Below are positions 47,757 to 56,730 of a DNA stretch of 64,000 nt, piece after piece. How positions within the stretch are numbered: the first letter of the stretch is position 1; every line of letters starts with the position of its first letter. The stretch spans positions 186,001 through 250,000 of the forward strand of contig NZ_CP102770.1 of assembly GCF_038561935.1 (NCBI RefSeq). The letters are read 5' to 3'. The notes below the pieces were generated by a model. That model was given only the letters and a program-made list of their open reading frames with translations. It searched no databases and had not been told where the DNA came from. Source of the stretch: Myxococcus stipitatus. GTDB taxonomy: Bacteria > Myxococcota > Myxococcia > Myxococcales > Myxococcaceae. The translations under genes and the position numbers were made by a program.

Positions 47757-48397
47757 CTCCGGCTGCCTCCCTCGCTCGCGACGGCGAGCAGGTCGCGGAC
47801 CTCGCGCAGGGTCCGCTCGAAGGCGGCCGTGTCGTCGACACCCGGAGGCGGGGCGTCCCGCAGCGCGTCCAGAACGGCGGCCAGCTCCGCGCGCGTCGGC
47901 GCGGAGGGCAGGGCGTCCACGCGCGCAATCCGCAGGCCGAGCAGCCGGGAGCGCAGCGTGTCGCGCACCTGGGCGAGGGTGGGGCGCGCCTCGGACTTCA
48001 GCCGCACCACGGGCAGCGACTCCTCGTTCCACGCGAGCATCCCGCCGCGCAGGTTCATCACCCGCGAGAAGCCCAGCTCCACCAGCAGCCGGGCCGCCCG
48101 CGCGGACCTGGCGCCCGAGCGGCAGATGAGCACGACCTCCGCGTCCTTGGGCCACAGCGCGGCGGCCTCGCGCACCGTGGCCAGCGGCGCCGGGCGGATT
48201 CCCTCCAGGCGGCCGAGCACACCATCCAGCTCCACGGGCTCGCGGACGTCCACCAGGTGGGGACCCGGAGGGCCCTCCGCCGCGAGCTGCCGCGCGTCCA
48301 CGTCGCGATAGCCCCCAGGTTGGGGAAGAGCGTTGTCGTACAGGGGACTCAAGTCAGTGCTTCCTTCCTCGCGTCCAGCAGGGGCGCGCAAGGCCAT
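47753..48397 (-). CDS. Rhodanese-domain sulfurtransferase
   Basis: This 214-residue protein has one rhodanese domain: HLVDVREPVEL, then active loop ICRSGARS with Cys92, then LGFSRVMNLRGGMLAW. A C-terminal helical extension of about 70 residues follows (RDLLAVASEGG at the end), not part of the standard domain. It likely moves sulfane sulfur between persulfide, sulfite and thiosulfate. It is the middle gene of the persulfide dioxygenase operon, 74 bp after that gene and overlapping TauE. Confidence 0.88.
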   Translation of the reverse strand: MALRAPAGREEGSTDLSPLYDNALPQPGGYRDVDARQLAAEGPPGPHLVDVREPVELDGVLGRLEGIRPAPLATVREAAALWPKDAEVVLICRSGARSARAARLLVELGFSRVMNLRGGMLAWNEESLPVVRLKSEARPTLAQVRDTLRSRLLGLRIARVDALPSAPTRAELAAVLDALRDAPPPGVDDTAAFERTLREVRDLLAVASEGGSRR

Positions 48398-48471
48398 GAG
48401 AATGTGTTCGCCGCTTCGAGTGGAAGCGGGCGGAAGGTCGAGGACAGTGTTGTGAAGTCACGCCCCGCGCG

Positions 48472-49176
48472 TCAGGCGTGATGCGGCGACGCGGGCTCGG
48501 AGAGTCCACACGCGCGATTGGCCGGGACGGCCACGTCCAGCTTGCGCGGCGGAGGCAGCTGCCGGGCCTTCATGAGGGCGACGAAGTCCTCGCGAGACCT
48601 GCCCGCCAGCCGGGGGTTGTGCCGCTTCTCCTCGCCCACCGACGTCATGGTGAAGCCCGCGTAGTCGTGCGCGGGATACACCTCCGTCGCGTCGGGCAGG
48701 GAGAAGAGCTCGCGGGTGATGGAGTCGTAGAGCTGCCCCGGGTCGCCGTTCTGGAAGTCGGTGCGGCCGGTGCCCCGGACGAGCAGCGCGTCGCCGGTGA
48801 ACAGCCGGCCGTCGCAGAGGAAGCTCAGGCTGTCGTCGGTGTGGCCGGGCGTCTCCAGCACGAGCACCTCGATGCCGCCCACGCGGACCACGTCACCCTG
48901 GGAGAGCTGGCGGTCCACGCAGGGCGCGCCGCGCGCGGAGGCGAACACCTGGGCACCCGTGCGCTCGCGCAGGAGGCCCGCCGCGGTGATGTGGTCGGCG
49001 TGGACGTGGGTCTCCAGGACGACCTTGAGCTTCAACCCGAGCTCCTGGAGCAACCGCACGTCCCGCTCCACCTGCTCCAGCACGGGGTCGATGAGCACGG
49101 CCTCTCGCGTGGCCAGGTCCGCCAGCAGGTATGTGTACGTCGAGGACTCCGCATCGAAGAGCTGCCGGAAGAGCAT
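48472..49176 (-). CDS. Persulfide dioxygenase (ETHE1-like metallo-beta-lactamase fold)
   Basis: This 234-residue MBL-fold protein has THVHADH (around residues 56-62), ETPGHTDDSLSF, FTGDALLVRGTGRTDFQNGDP and YPAHDY. That set of motifs marks ETHE1-type persulfide dioxygenases (iron enzyme oxidising glutathione persulfide to sulfite). It acts after sulfide:quinone oxidoreductase in sulfide removal. It is the first gene of its operon; AGGAGGAAAG precedes the ATG, and a -24/-12 promoter lies 44 bp farther up. Confidence 0.93.
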   Translation of the reverse strand: MLFRQLFDAESSTYTYLLADLATREAVLIDPVLEQVERDVRLLQELGLKLKVVLETHVHADHITAAGLLRERTGAQVFASARGAPCVDRQLSQGDVVRVGGIEVLVLETPGHTDDSLSFLCDGRLFTGDALLVRGTGRTDFQNGDPGQLYDSITRELFSLPDATEVYPAHDYAGFTMTSVGEEKRHNPRLAGRSREDFVALMKARQLPPPRKLDVAVPANRACGLSEPASPHHA

Positions 49177-49219
49177 GTCCGCTTTCCTCCTGGGGGGTGT
49201 GGGTGTCGTGGAGGAGCAT

Positions 49220-49235
49220 TGCCAGCCCCGTGCCA
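49220..49235 (-). promoter_or_regulatory. Sigma-54 promoter of the persulfide dioxygenase operon
   Basis: On the minus strand TGGCACG-GGGC-TGGCA matches consensus at all but one base (TTGC becomes TGGC). The start of transcription would be near 49209, giving a 33-base leader, the same as at the sulfide:quinone oxidoreductase promoter. Confidence 0.75.
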
Positions 49236-49278
49236 GGGGCCTTCTCCGAGGGGGACGTGGGCGTCGAGGGCGAGACGG

Positions 49279-49314
49279 TGTTTCGGGTGAAACAGTTGAA
49301 ACACCGGCTGAAAC
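49279..49314 (-). promoter_or_regulatory. Activator sites (TGTTTC/GAAACA) for the persulfide dioxygenase operon
   Basis: TGTTTC-N4-GAAACA (49279-49294) is a perfect palindrome. Two more TGAAAC half-sites follow at 49297-49302 and 49309-49314. The cluster lies 44-79 bp upstream of the -24 box, a normal enhancer distance for an NtrC-type activator. Confidence 0.65.
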
Positions 49315-49330
49315 GCGAGGGGTGAAGCGC

Positions 49331-50623
<1,293 letters not shown>

Positions 50624-50658
50624 AGCCCGGCGGGTGCCGAGGCGCCCAGCGGCGGGCT

Positions 50659-51933
<1,275 letters not shown>

Positions 51934-51976
51934 GCTCTTGCTCCTGGCCAGGCGTGAAACGTTGGCGGTGAGCATT

Positions 51977-51992
51977 AGCAGGGCGCGTGCCA
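51977..51992 (-). promoter_or_regulatory. Sigma-54 promoter of sulfide:quinone oxidoreductase
   Basis: On the minus strand TGGCACG-CGCC-CTGCT differs from consensus at one base. Transcription would start near 51966, giving a 33-base leader to the ATG at 51933. Confidence 0.78.
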
Positions 51993-52036
51993 CCCTCCGT
52001 CCCGACGGCGGTGCCCGAGGGTGTGGGGGTGTGGAC

Positions 52037-52064
52037 TGTTTCAGCGTGTTTCAGGGCGTTTCAG
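52037..52064 (-). promoter_or_regulatory. Three direct GTTTCAG repeats, activator sites for sqr
   Basis: Read on the plus strand, TGTTTCAG occurs at 52037 and 52047, and a third copy (CGTTTCAG) at 52057, with an exact 10-bp period, so all lie on one face of the helix. They are 45-72 bp upstream of the -24 box, matching the distance at the persulfide dioxygenase promoter. Confidence 0.65.
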
Positions 52065-52090
52065 GTGAGCGGCGCGTGAGTGCGGGGCGG

Positions 52091-52561
52091 TCAGGCGGGG
52101 TCGTCGGGGAGGAGGGGGCGGAGCAGGGCGTCTTCGGAGTTGAGGGGGCGCCAGCCTGGAGGGGGAGGGTTTGCGAGGAGCACGTCACCCGCGTGGTCGA
52201 CGTGCTCCTGCTGGGACTCTGGGGTGTAGGCGAACCACTGGCCCAGCGTCTTGGCGACCTTGAAGCGATTTGCGTCGTCGAGTGTCTCTGGCCATCCCAG
52301 GGGGAGGTTCTGGGACAGGAGGCGCACGAGCACGTCGCGCACGAACCGGGAGACCTGGTGACTCGCTTCTGCCTCTGCTCGCAGACCGCTGAGCACCTGC
52401 ACTCCGGCGACGTCGTGCGCTCCCAGTTCCTCGGCCAAGGCAAACAGTGGAGTCGTTGGATGTGCCGCAGCGAAGGCGGTCAGCGAAGTGTAGCCACGCT
52501 CACGAGCACGTTCATACAGGCGGACATTCCAGTTTCCGCTCCACGCATGTCCGTCAGTCAT
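52091..52561 (-). CDS. Unknown 156-residue protein, tandem copy 1
   Basis: This soluble protein starts MTDGHAWSGNWNVRLYERARERGYTSLTAFA and ends PPPPGWRPLNSEDALLRPLLPDD. It is the same length as, and collinear with, the product of 52635. The middle is helical with no recognised motif. GAGGA lies eight bases before the ATG. A hairpin separates it from the upstream paralogue, so it probably has its own promoter. Such tandem small genes can be immunity or antitoxin proteins, but no toxin partner is visible here. Confidence 0.7.
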   Translation of the reverse strand: MTDGHAWSGNWNVRLYERARERGYTSLTAFAAAHPTTPLFALAEELGAHDVAGVQVLSGLRAEAEASHQVSRFVRDVLVRLLSQNLPLGWPETLDDANRFKVAKTLGQWFAYTPESQQEHVDHAGDVLLANPPPPGWRPLNSEDALLRPLLPDDPA

Positions 52562-52601
52562 CGCTGTCTTCCTCGCGGGAGGTTCATTGACTGGTACGAA
52601 C

Positions 52602-52626
52602 GGCGCCCCCACTGCGGAGGGGCGCC
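52602..52626 (-). terminator. Hairpin between the tandem 156-residue genes
   Basis: A perfect 8-bp stem (GGCGCCCC with GGGGCGCC, 9-base loop) lies between the stop of the 52635 gene and the start of the 52091 gene. Confidence 0.55.
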
Positions 52627-52634
52627 GCTCCTCG

Positions 52635-53105
52635 TCAGGCTTCGTCGTCAGGGAGGAGGGTGCGGAGCAGTTCGTCGTCGGGGCTGAGTGGACGCCAGCC
52701 AGGAGGATGCGGCATGCCCATGAGCGCACCTCCAGCCCGCATGACGCGCTCTCGAAGTACCTCTGGTGTGTAGGCCGACCATTGCCCAAGTGCGATGGCG
52801 ACATCCTCGCGAGTGTCATCATTCATCTCGGCAGGCCATCCGTTGGGGAGGAACTCGGAGAGTTCGCGCACGAGCTGTGCACGAACCAAGCGGGTGAGCC
52901 GATGGGTTCGCTCCGCTTCATCGACCAGCGCGCTGAACACCTGCACGCCGGCGATGTCGTCGGGGCCAAGCGCTTCGGCCAGTGAGACCAGCGATGCGGT
53001 GGGACGGGCCTCCGCGAACGCAGTCAGTGAGCTGTAGCCACGCTCCCGAACGCGCTCATGGAGACGGACCTTCCAGTTCCCCTTCCATGGGTGTCTGTCG
53101 GTCAT
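52635..53105 (-). CDS. Unknown 156-residue protein, tandem copy 2
   Basis: This paralogue of the 52091 gene has MTDRHPWKGNWKVRLHERVRERGYSSLTAFAEARP at its start and PHPPGWRPLSPDDELLRTLLPDDEA at its end. Its ATG directly abuts the last codon of a broken IS3-type transposase (NQVWSWDISYLK, then ATG ACC), and no ribosome-binding site is seen before it. The natural upstream region appears to have been replaced. It may be poorly translated, or expressed from a transposon-derived transcript. Confidence 0.6.
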   Translation of the reverse strand: MTDRHPWKGNWKVRLHERVRERGYSSLTAFAEARPTASLVSLAEALGPDDIAGVQVFSALVDEAERTHRLTRLVRAQLVRELSEFLPNGWPAEMNDDTREDVAIALGQWSAYTPEVLRERVMRAGGALMGMPHPPGWRPLSPDDELLRTLLPDDEA

Positions 53106-54071
53106 TTCAGGTACGAGATGTCCCAGCTCCACACTTGGTTGGGCGCGGTGGCGGTGTGCTCGCCGCGAGGTCTGCGCGTGGGCGCCTTGGCATGGCCGTG
53201 GTGGGTCAACTGTCCGGCTTCGCGCAGCACCCGGGCGAAGCTCGCCTTGCTCTAGCCACGTACTCGCCTCGGTCCGCCAGCCGGGGCAATTCTGCTTGGG
53301 CGAAGCGTCGCGGAACTCCTCGCTGTTGGCCACGGCGCGGATGCGACGCCGCTCCATCTCGGAGAGTCGATTGGCGGGACGCGTATGGGGCCGCACCGTC
53401 GGTCTTCGGCCGTGGCGTGCCTTCTCCTGCGCTGAAATGGTGCGCAGCGCCCCCCCAGTCGCTCATAGGCAGCCTCCATGCGTACGCCCACGTGGAGCGC
53501 TTCGTCGATGAGGGCAAGCATCATTTCTCGCCCGCCGTGTCGTTCGCGTCTTCCTGGTGCCGCTCGTCCCAGCCCATTGTCTGAAGTTTTTTCGAGCACC
53601 AATAGTGCCGCCGTCTCCACCAGCGCCTTCTCTTTGCGCTGCAGCTCCCGCTCGAGCTCCTTCCCCCTCTCCTCGGCGGTGGCCAGCCGCTTGAGCTCCT
53701 TGGCTGGCCGTGGCTCCGTCGACGTGCCCGAGAGGGCTCCGGCGGCGACTTGCTGCCACTCCTTCATCTGAGCCTCGTGCAACTCCTCACTGCGAAGGAG
53801 CGCCCCCAACTCCTATCCGACAAGCCCTTGCGTCACCGCCAGCACTCGCAGCTTCTCCTCGGGCGTCCACTTCTTCGGCCCAGACGGCGCAGCGGGCTTC
53901 TTCTCTTCGGGCGGGGGCGTCATTGCCGCCACCCTATTCGCCTCGCGCAGCCACTGCGACAAAGTTGGTTGGGACACTCCCACCTTGTCGGGCCATCGCC
54001 GCAGCACTCACCGCGCTCGGGCCCACCATCCGATTCACCATCTCCGCCTTGAAGGCATCCGTGTACGGCAC
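53106..54071 (-). mobile_element. Decayed, truncated IS3-type transposase
   Basis: Three reading frames together make an IS3-family orfA/orfB product. GTG 54071 begins PYTDAFKAEMVNRMVGPSAVSAAAMA. After a one-base insertion near 54000 it continues KVGVSQPTLSQWLREANRVAAM. A TAG stop at 53813-53815 then interrupts VTQGLVG and ELGALLRSEELHEAQ. Later pieces include RLSEMERRRIRAVANSEEFRDASPKQ and LADRGEYVA, the latter in another frame. The remnant ends at NQVWSWDISYLK, before the DDE catalytic core, so it cannot move. No terminal inverted repeats could be defined with confidence. Confidence 0.75.
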
Positions 54072-54561
54072 CGCGTCCTGCCTGCTCCCGCCCCTATGGG
54101 TGGTCAGATCGGCACGTCGGCCGAGGCGACAACTTCCCTGACACAGGGGGCGCATGCCCCAAGAACCCGCAGGCGCGCTCAACGCGGGACGCCCGCCGTC
54201 GGTCGGTTACGTTGATGCACCTCGCGCCCACCTAGCGCGTGACAGGGGCGTAGGCTCTTGTTGCTTGAATGGGGCCCGTCCAAGCAGGGAACATCAAGGC
54301 TCAGCACCCGTTCCTCCTCTTTTCTCGAGGTACGAGGTCCTGTTCTCGAATTGAAGCATGCCTCTGTGAGTTGATGTACCCGCTCCTGTCAGCGCCCAGG
54401 TGCGGGCCTCGTGGGCTCGACCCCGTGGTGACTCAAGGGCACAATGCTGATGAGTCGCTCAATGAGAAGAAGTTTTCCCTGCGGAGGTAACCATCTTCCA
54501 ATACGTCAACATCGCTTCATTATCATCCACCACGCTCCTCGGGCTCCTGTAGCACGATGGC
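54072..54561. other. Non-coding stretch of lower G+C beside the IS remnant
   Basis: About 490 bp with no supported gene. TGACCACCCATAGG on the minus strand near 54104 could be the outer end of the insertion sequence. The part from about 54240 onward has visibly lower G+C than the flanks and leads into the sigma-54-like promoter at 54562. Open frames here lack ribosome-binding sites or coding character. Confidence 0.4.
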
Positions 54562-54577
54562 TGGCATGTGGGATGCT
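54562..54577 (+). promoter_or_regulatory. Sigma-54-like promoter of the 54616 gene
   Basis: TGGCATG-TGGG-ATGCT has the invariant GG and GC at the correct spacing and 10 of 12 consensus bases. The predicted start (about 54588) leaves a 28-base leader to the ATG. No repeated activator site was seen upstream. Confidence 0.5.
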
Positions 54578-54615
54578 AAGGAGCCAGCAGTGGGAAAAAT
54601 GGGGGCGGTGTGGAA

Positions 54616-54975
54616 ATGCGTAGAGACGAACTTTTCAGCAATCTGGATCCCGAGTTGGCCCGCCAACTCGACTCTGCGCCGTTTGTTCAGGCCATTGTCC
54701 GGTTGAGAGCCAGTCAGCCGGGCCGACTGGCGCTACCGCCGGATGAGACCGAGACAGTTGCGAAGAGGGTTCTGGAGCGTGTTCAGCGAGAGCTGGGGCG
54801 TCCCCCTCGGGCGGTCAATATTTTCCGCAATCTTGGCTACTTCGTGGTCGATGCCGAATCGCAATTCGTTCGACGACTCATTGAGCAGGACGAGATTGTC
54901 TCTGCCTCCGCCAACTATCGACGCGGAAACATGAAGGCTGGGTCTGGTTACGCGCTTCGCAACCCCCGATCATGA
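54616..54975 (+). CDS. Small protein resembling a subtilase propeptide (inhibitor I9-like)
   Basis: This 119-residue soluble protein has the segment AVNIFRNLGYFVVDAESQF, then LIEQDEIVSASAN. The pattern (V..F..LG, about 13 residues, L..DE.V.S) recurs in the N-terminal region of the convergent subtilase (PVRYFPRLGVMLGTVDA, then LQSDERVASVTVA). Inhibitor I9 domains are subtilase propeptides that fold and block the active site, and some are encoded as free proteins. This one may be a free inhibitor or chaperone for its neighbour. A GTG at 54610 is an alternative start. The fold call rests on pattern similarity only. Confidence 0.55.
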   Translation: MRRDELFSNLDPELARQLDSAPFVQAIVRLRASQPGRLALPPDETETVAKRVLERVQRELGRPPRAVNIFRNLGYFVVDAESQFVRRLIEQDEIVSASANYRRGNMKAGSGYALRNPRS

Positions 54976-55046
54976 GGGATGTGCGGACTGGCGCACCTGC
55001 GGTCCAAAGCTCGCGAGCGCAGGCGCCCTCTGTTTCGGTTCGGCCG

Positions 55047-56537
55047 TTAGAGGCCTAGCTTGGAGAGCGCGAGGACTGCGTCGGGAAAACCGCTGCCCCC
55101 ACGCTCGGGGGCGATGGTTCCCAGTTGGCAGGAGTCGAGGATGGCGCGCTCGAGTTCGTCCACGCTCACTTCACGCTTGGCCTGTGTGCAAGCCTCGATG
55201 AGCAGTGCGGCCAAGCCTGAAATGTGAGGCGTCGCCATTGAGCTGCCGGACATCGATTGGTAGCCCCCTCCGGGTTGGGCTGAGATGACATCCACTCCGG
55301 GAGCCACGAGGTCGGGAACGTTCGGGTCTTCGGTGCGAGGGAGGCTTTCGCTCGAGGAGAAGTCCGCGACCTGACGGTCTTCATCTGTAGCACCCACGGA
55401 CAAAGCCTCGCTGTAGTTGCCGGGGGAACGACTTGTGCCGGGGCCCTCGTTGCCGATGGCGAAGACCGGGAGGACGTTCTTCTCCCGCAGGATTTGGGTC
55501 AGCGTTAGGAAATCAGGCTGGTATCCGGGGAAGCCGAGCGACATGTTCAGCACGCGGACCCCTTGACCAATGGCCCAGTCCATCCCGCCCAGGACGCGAG
55601 CCGTTGCGTAGCCGCCCTCAATGACGCAGGCACTCTCGAGCATTGCGCCAGGGGCAATGCCGACATGCTGTTTCTTCACAGGCCGTCCGGCAATGGTGGC
55701 TGCAGTATGGGTGCCATGGTCCTCAGTATCAAACGCCTTGGGTGGGGGCATTTGAAGGTTCCCAAAGTCATCGAAGTAGGCGAAGCCGGCAATGGCCTTT
55801 CGGAGTGCTGGATGCTTCCCGTCAACTCCAGTGTCGAGGTGCCCTACCTTCACGTTCTTGCCGGTGAACCCTTTCGCCCAGAGTTCCGGGATGCGCATCG
55901 CCTCGATGCCCCAGGTGTACTGATGGCCGAGGTTCGCGGTGGCGACCTTGATGGGGCGAATGAGTTGGAGCAGGGGCGCCACGGTGACGCTGGCGACTCG
56001 CTCGTCGGATTGGAGCGCGGCACATCCACGCGCATCGACGGTGCCGAGCATGACCCCAAGGCGAGGAAAGTATCTGACGGGAGGGGGAAGCTTGGCTCCC
56101 GCAGAGCGCTGGAGTCCCGCTGCGAGATTGCTTGAGGCTCCGCGAGGTCTGGGGTTCGCAAGTCGTGAGCGTTCGACGTTGGCGGCGAGTGCCATCAGCA
56201 ATGCCCCTCGATTGCTGGCCGCAGATGAGGTGAAGTGGCCCGCGAGCTCCATGGCCGCCGAGCGACCCGGCTGCGGGGCACTCGCCGTCAACTTTTTCAA
56301 GCCCGCACCGAGATCCATGACCTTCATGTTTCTGGGCACAGGCGCTTGCCGCAGGGCGGAGCCCAAGACGACGAGCACATCCGCGACGCCACGCGTCGCC
56401 AATTCCATCTCCAGTATCTGGGATAGCGGCGCTGCTTGAGGCTTGGCGGTGCGTACGCTGTTGCGCTCTTGCTGCGGACGAACAACGACATTCGCGGACA
56501 GCCCGGCGGCTGGCTCGCGGTGACTCCGAATGGTCAT
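55047..56537 (-). CDS. Subtilisin-like serine protease (S8), apparently cytoplasmic
   Basis: This 496-residue protein has the complete S8 triad: DTGVDG with Asp235, HGTHTAAT with His274 and GSSMATPH with Ser433, plus an oxyanion Asn in IGNEGPG. The first about 190 residues are non-catalytic and include a propeptide-like segment (RLGVMLGTVDA). No signal peptide or membrane span is visible, which is unusual for subtilases with a prodomain. GGGGGG lies three bases before the ATG. It converges on the small I9-like gene with a 71-bp gap. Codon use is less extreme in G+C than the surrounding core genes, suggesting transfer. Confidence 0.85.
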   Translation of the reverse strand: MTIRSHREPAAGLSANVVVRPQQERNSVRTAKPQAAPLSQILEMELATRGVADVLVVLGSALRQAPVPRNMKVMDLGAGLKKLTASAPQPGRSAAMELAGHFTSSAASNRGALLMALAANVERSRLANPRPRGASSNLAAGLQRSAGAKLPPPVRYFPRLGVMLGTVDARGCAALQSDERVASVTVAPLLQLIRPIKVATANLGHQYTWGIEAMRIPELWAKGFTGKNVKVGHLDTGVDGKHPALRKAIAGFAYFDDFGNLQMPPPKAFDTEDHGTHTAATIAGRPVKKQHVGIAPGAMLESACVIEGGYATARVLGGMDWAIGQGVRVLNMSLGFPGYQPDFLTLTQILREKNVLPVFAIGNEGPGTSRSPGNYSEALSVGATDEDRQVADFSSSESLPRTEDPNVPDLVAPGVDVISAQPGGGYQSMSGSSMATPHISGLAALLIEACTQAKREVSVDELERAILDSCQLGTIAPERGGSGFPDAVLALSKLGL

Positions 56538-56691
56538 AATCCCCCCAGGGTTGAGTGAAGAACCCACTCCGCAGGGCGCAGCCTAATGGGACTGCTCATC
56601 CTGCTCAAGATGGCGCAGTCGACTTCTTCGCTGCTTCATGCCGTCGGCCAGATCCAAGGCGTCTGGCATTGGTCTCCGCATGGCATGAGGA

Positions 56692-56719
56692 GAAGGACTT
56701 CCCATGTTGGAAGTCCTTC
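56692..56719 (-). terminator. Strong hairpin terminating the AsmA-like gene
   Basis: A perfect 11-bp stem (GAAGGACTTCC with GGAAGTCCTTC, 6-base loop) starts 12 bp after the stop of the AsmA-like gene on the minus strand. It also insulates the downstream subtilase gene. Confidence 0.7.
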
Positions 56720-56730
56720 CCGTCGGGGGA

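Noticed and set aside
53252..53809. Stand-alone coiled-coil gene
   Set aside because: The sequence aligns by pattern with the linker between orfA and orfB of IS3-type transposases and is in frame with the preceding piece through a stop codon.
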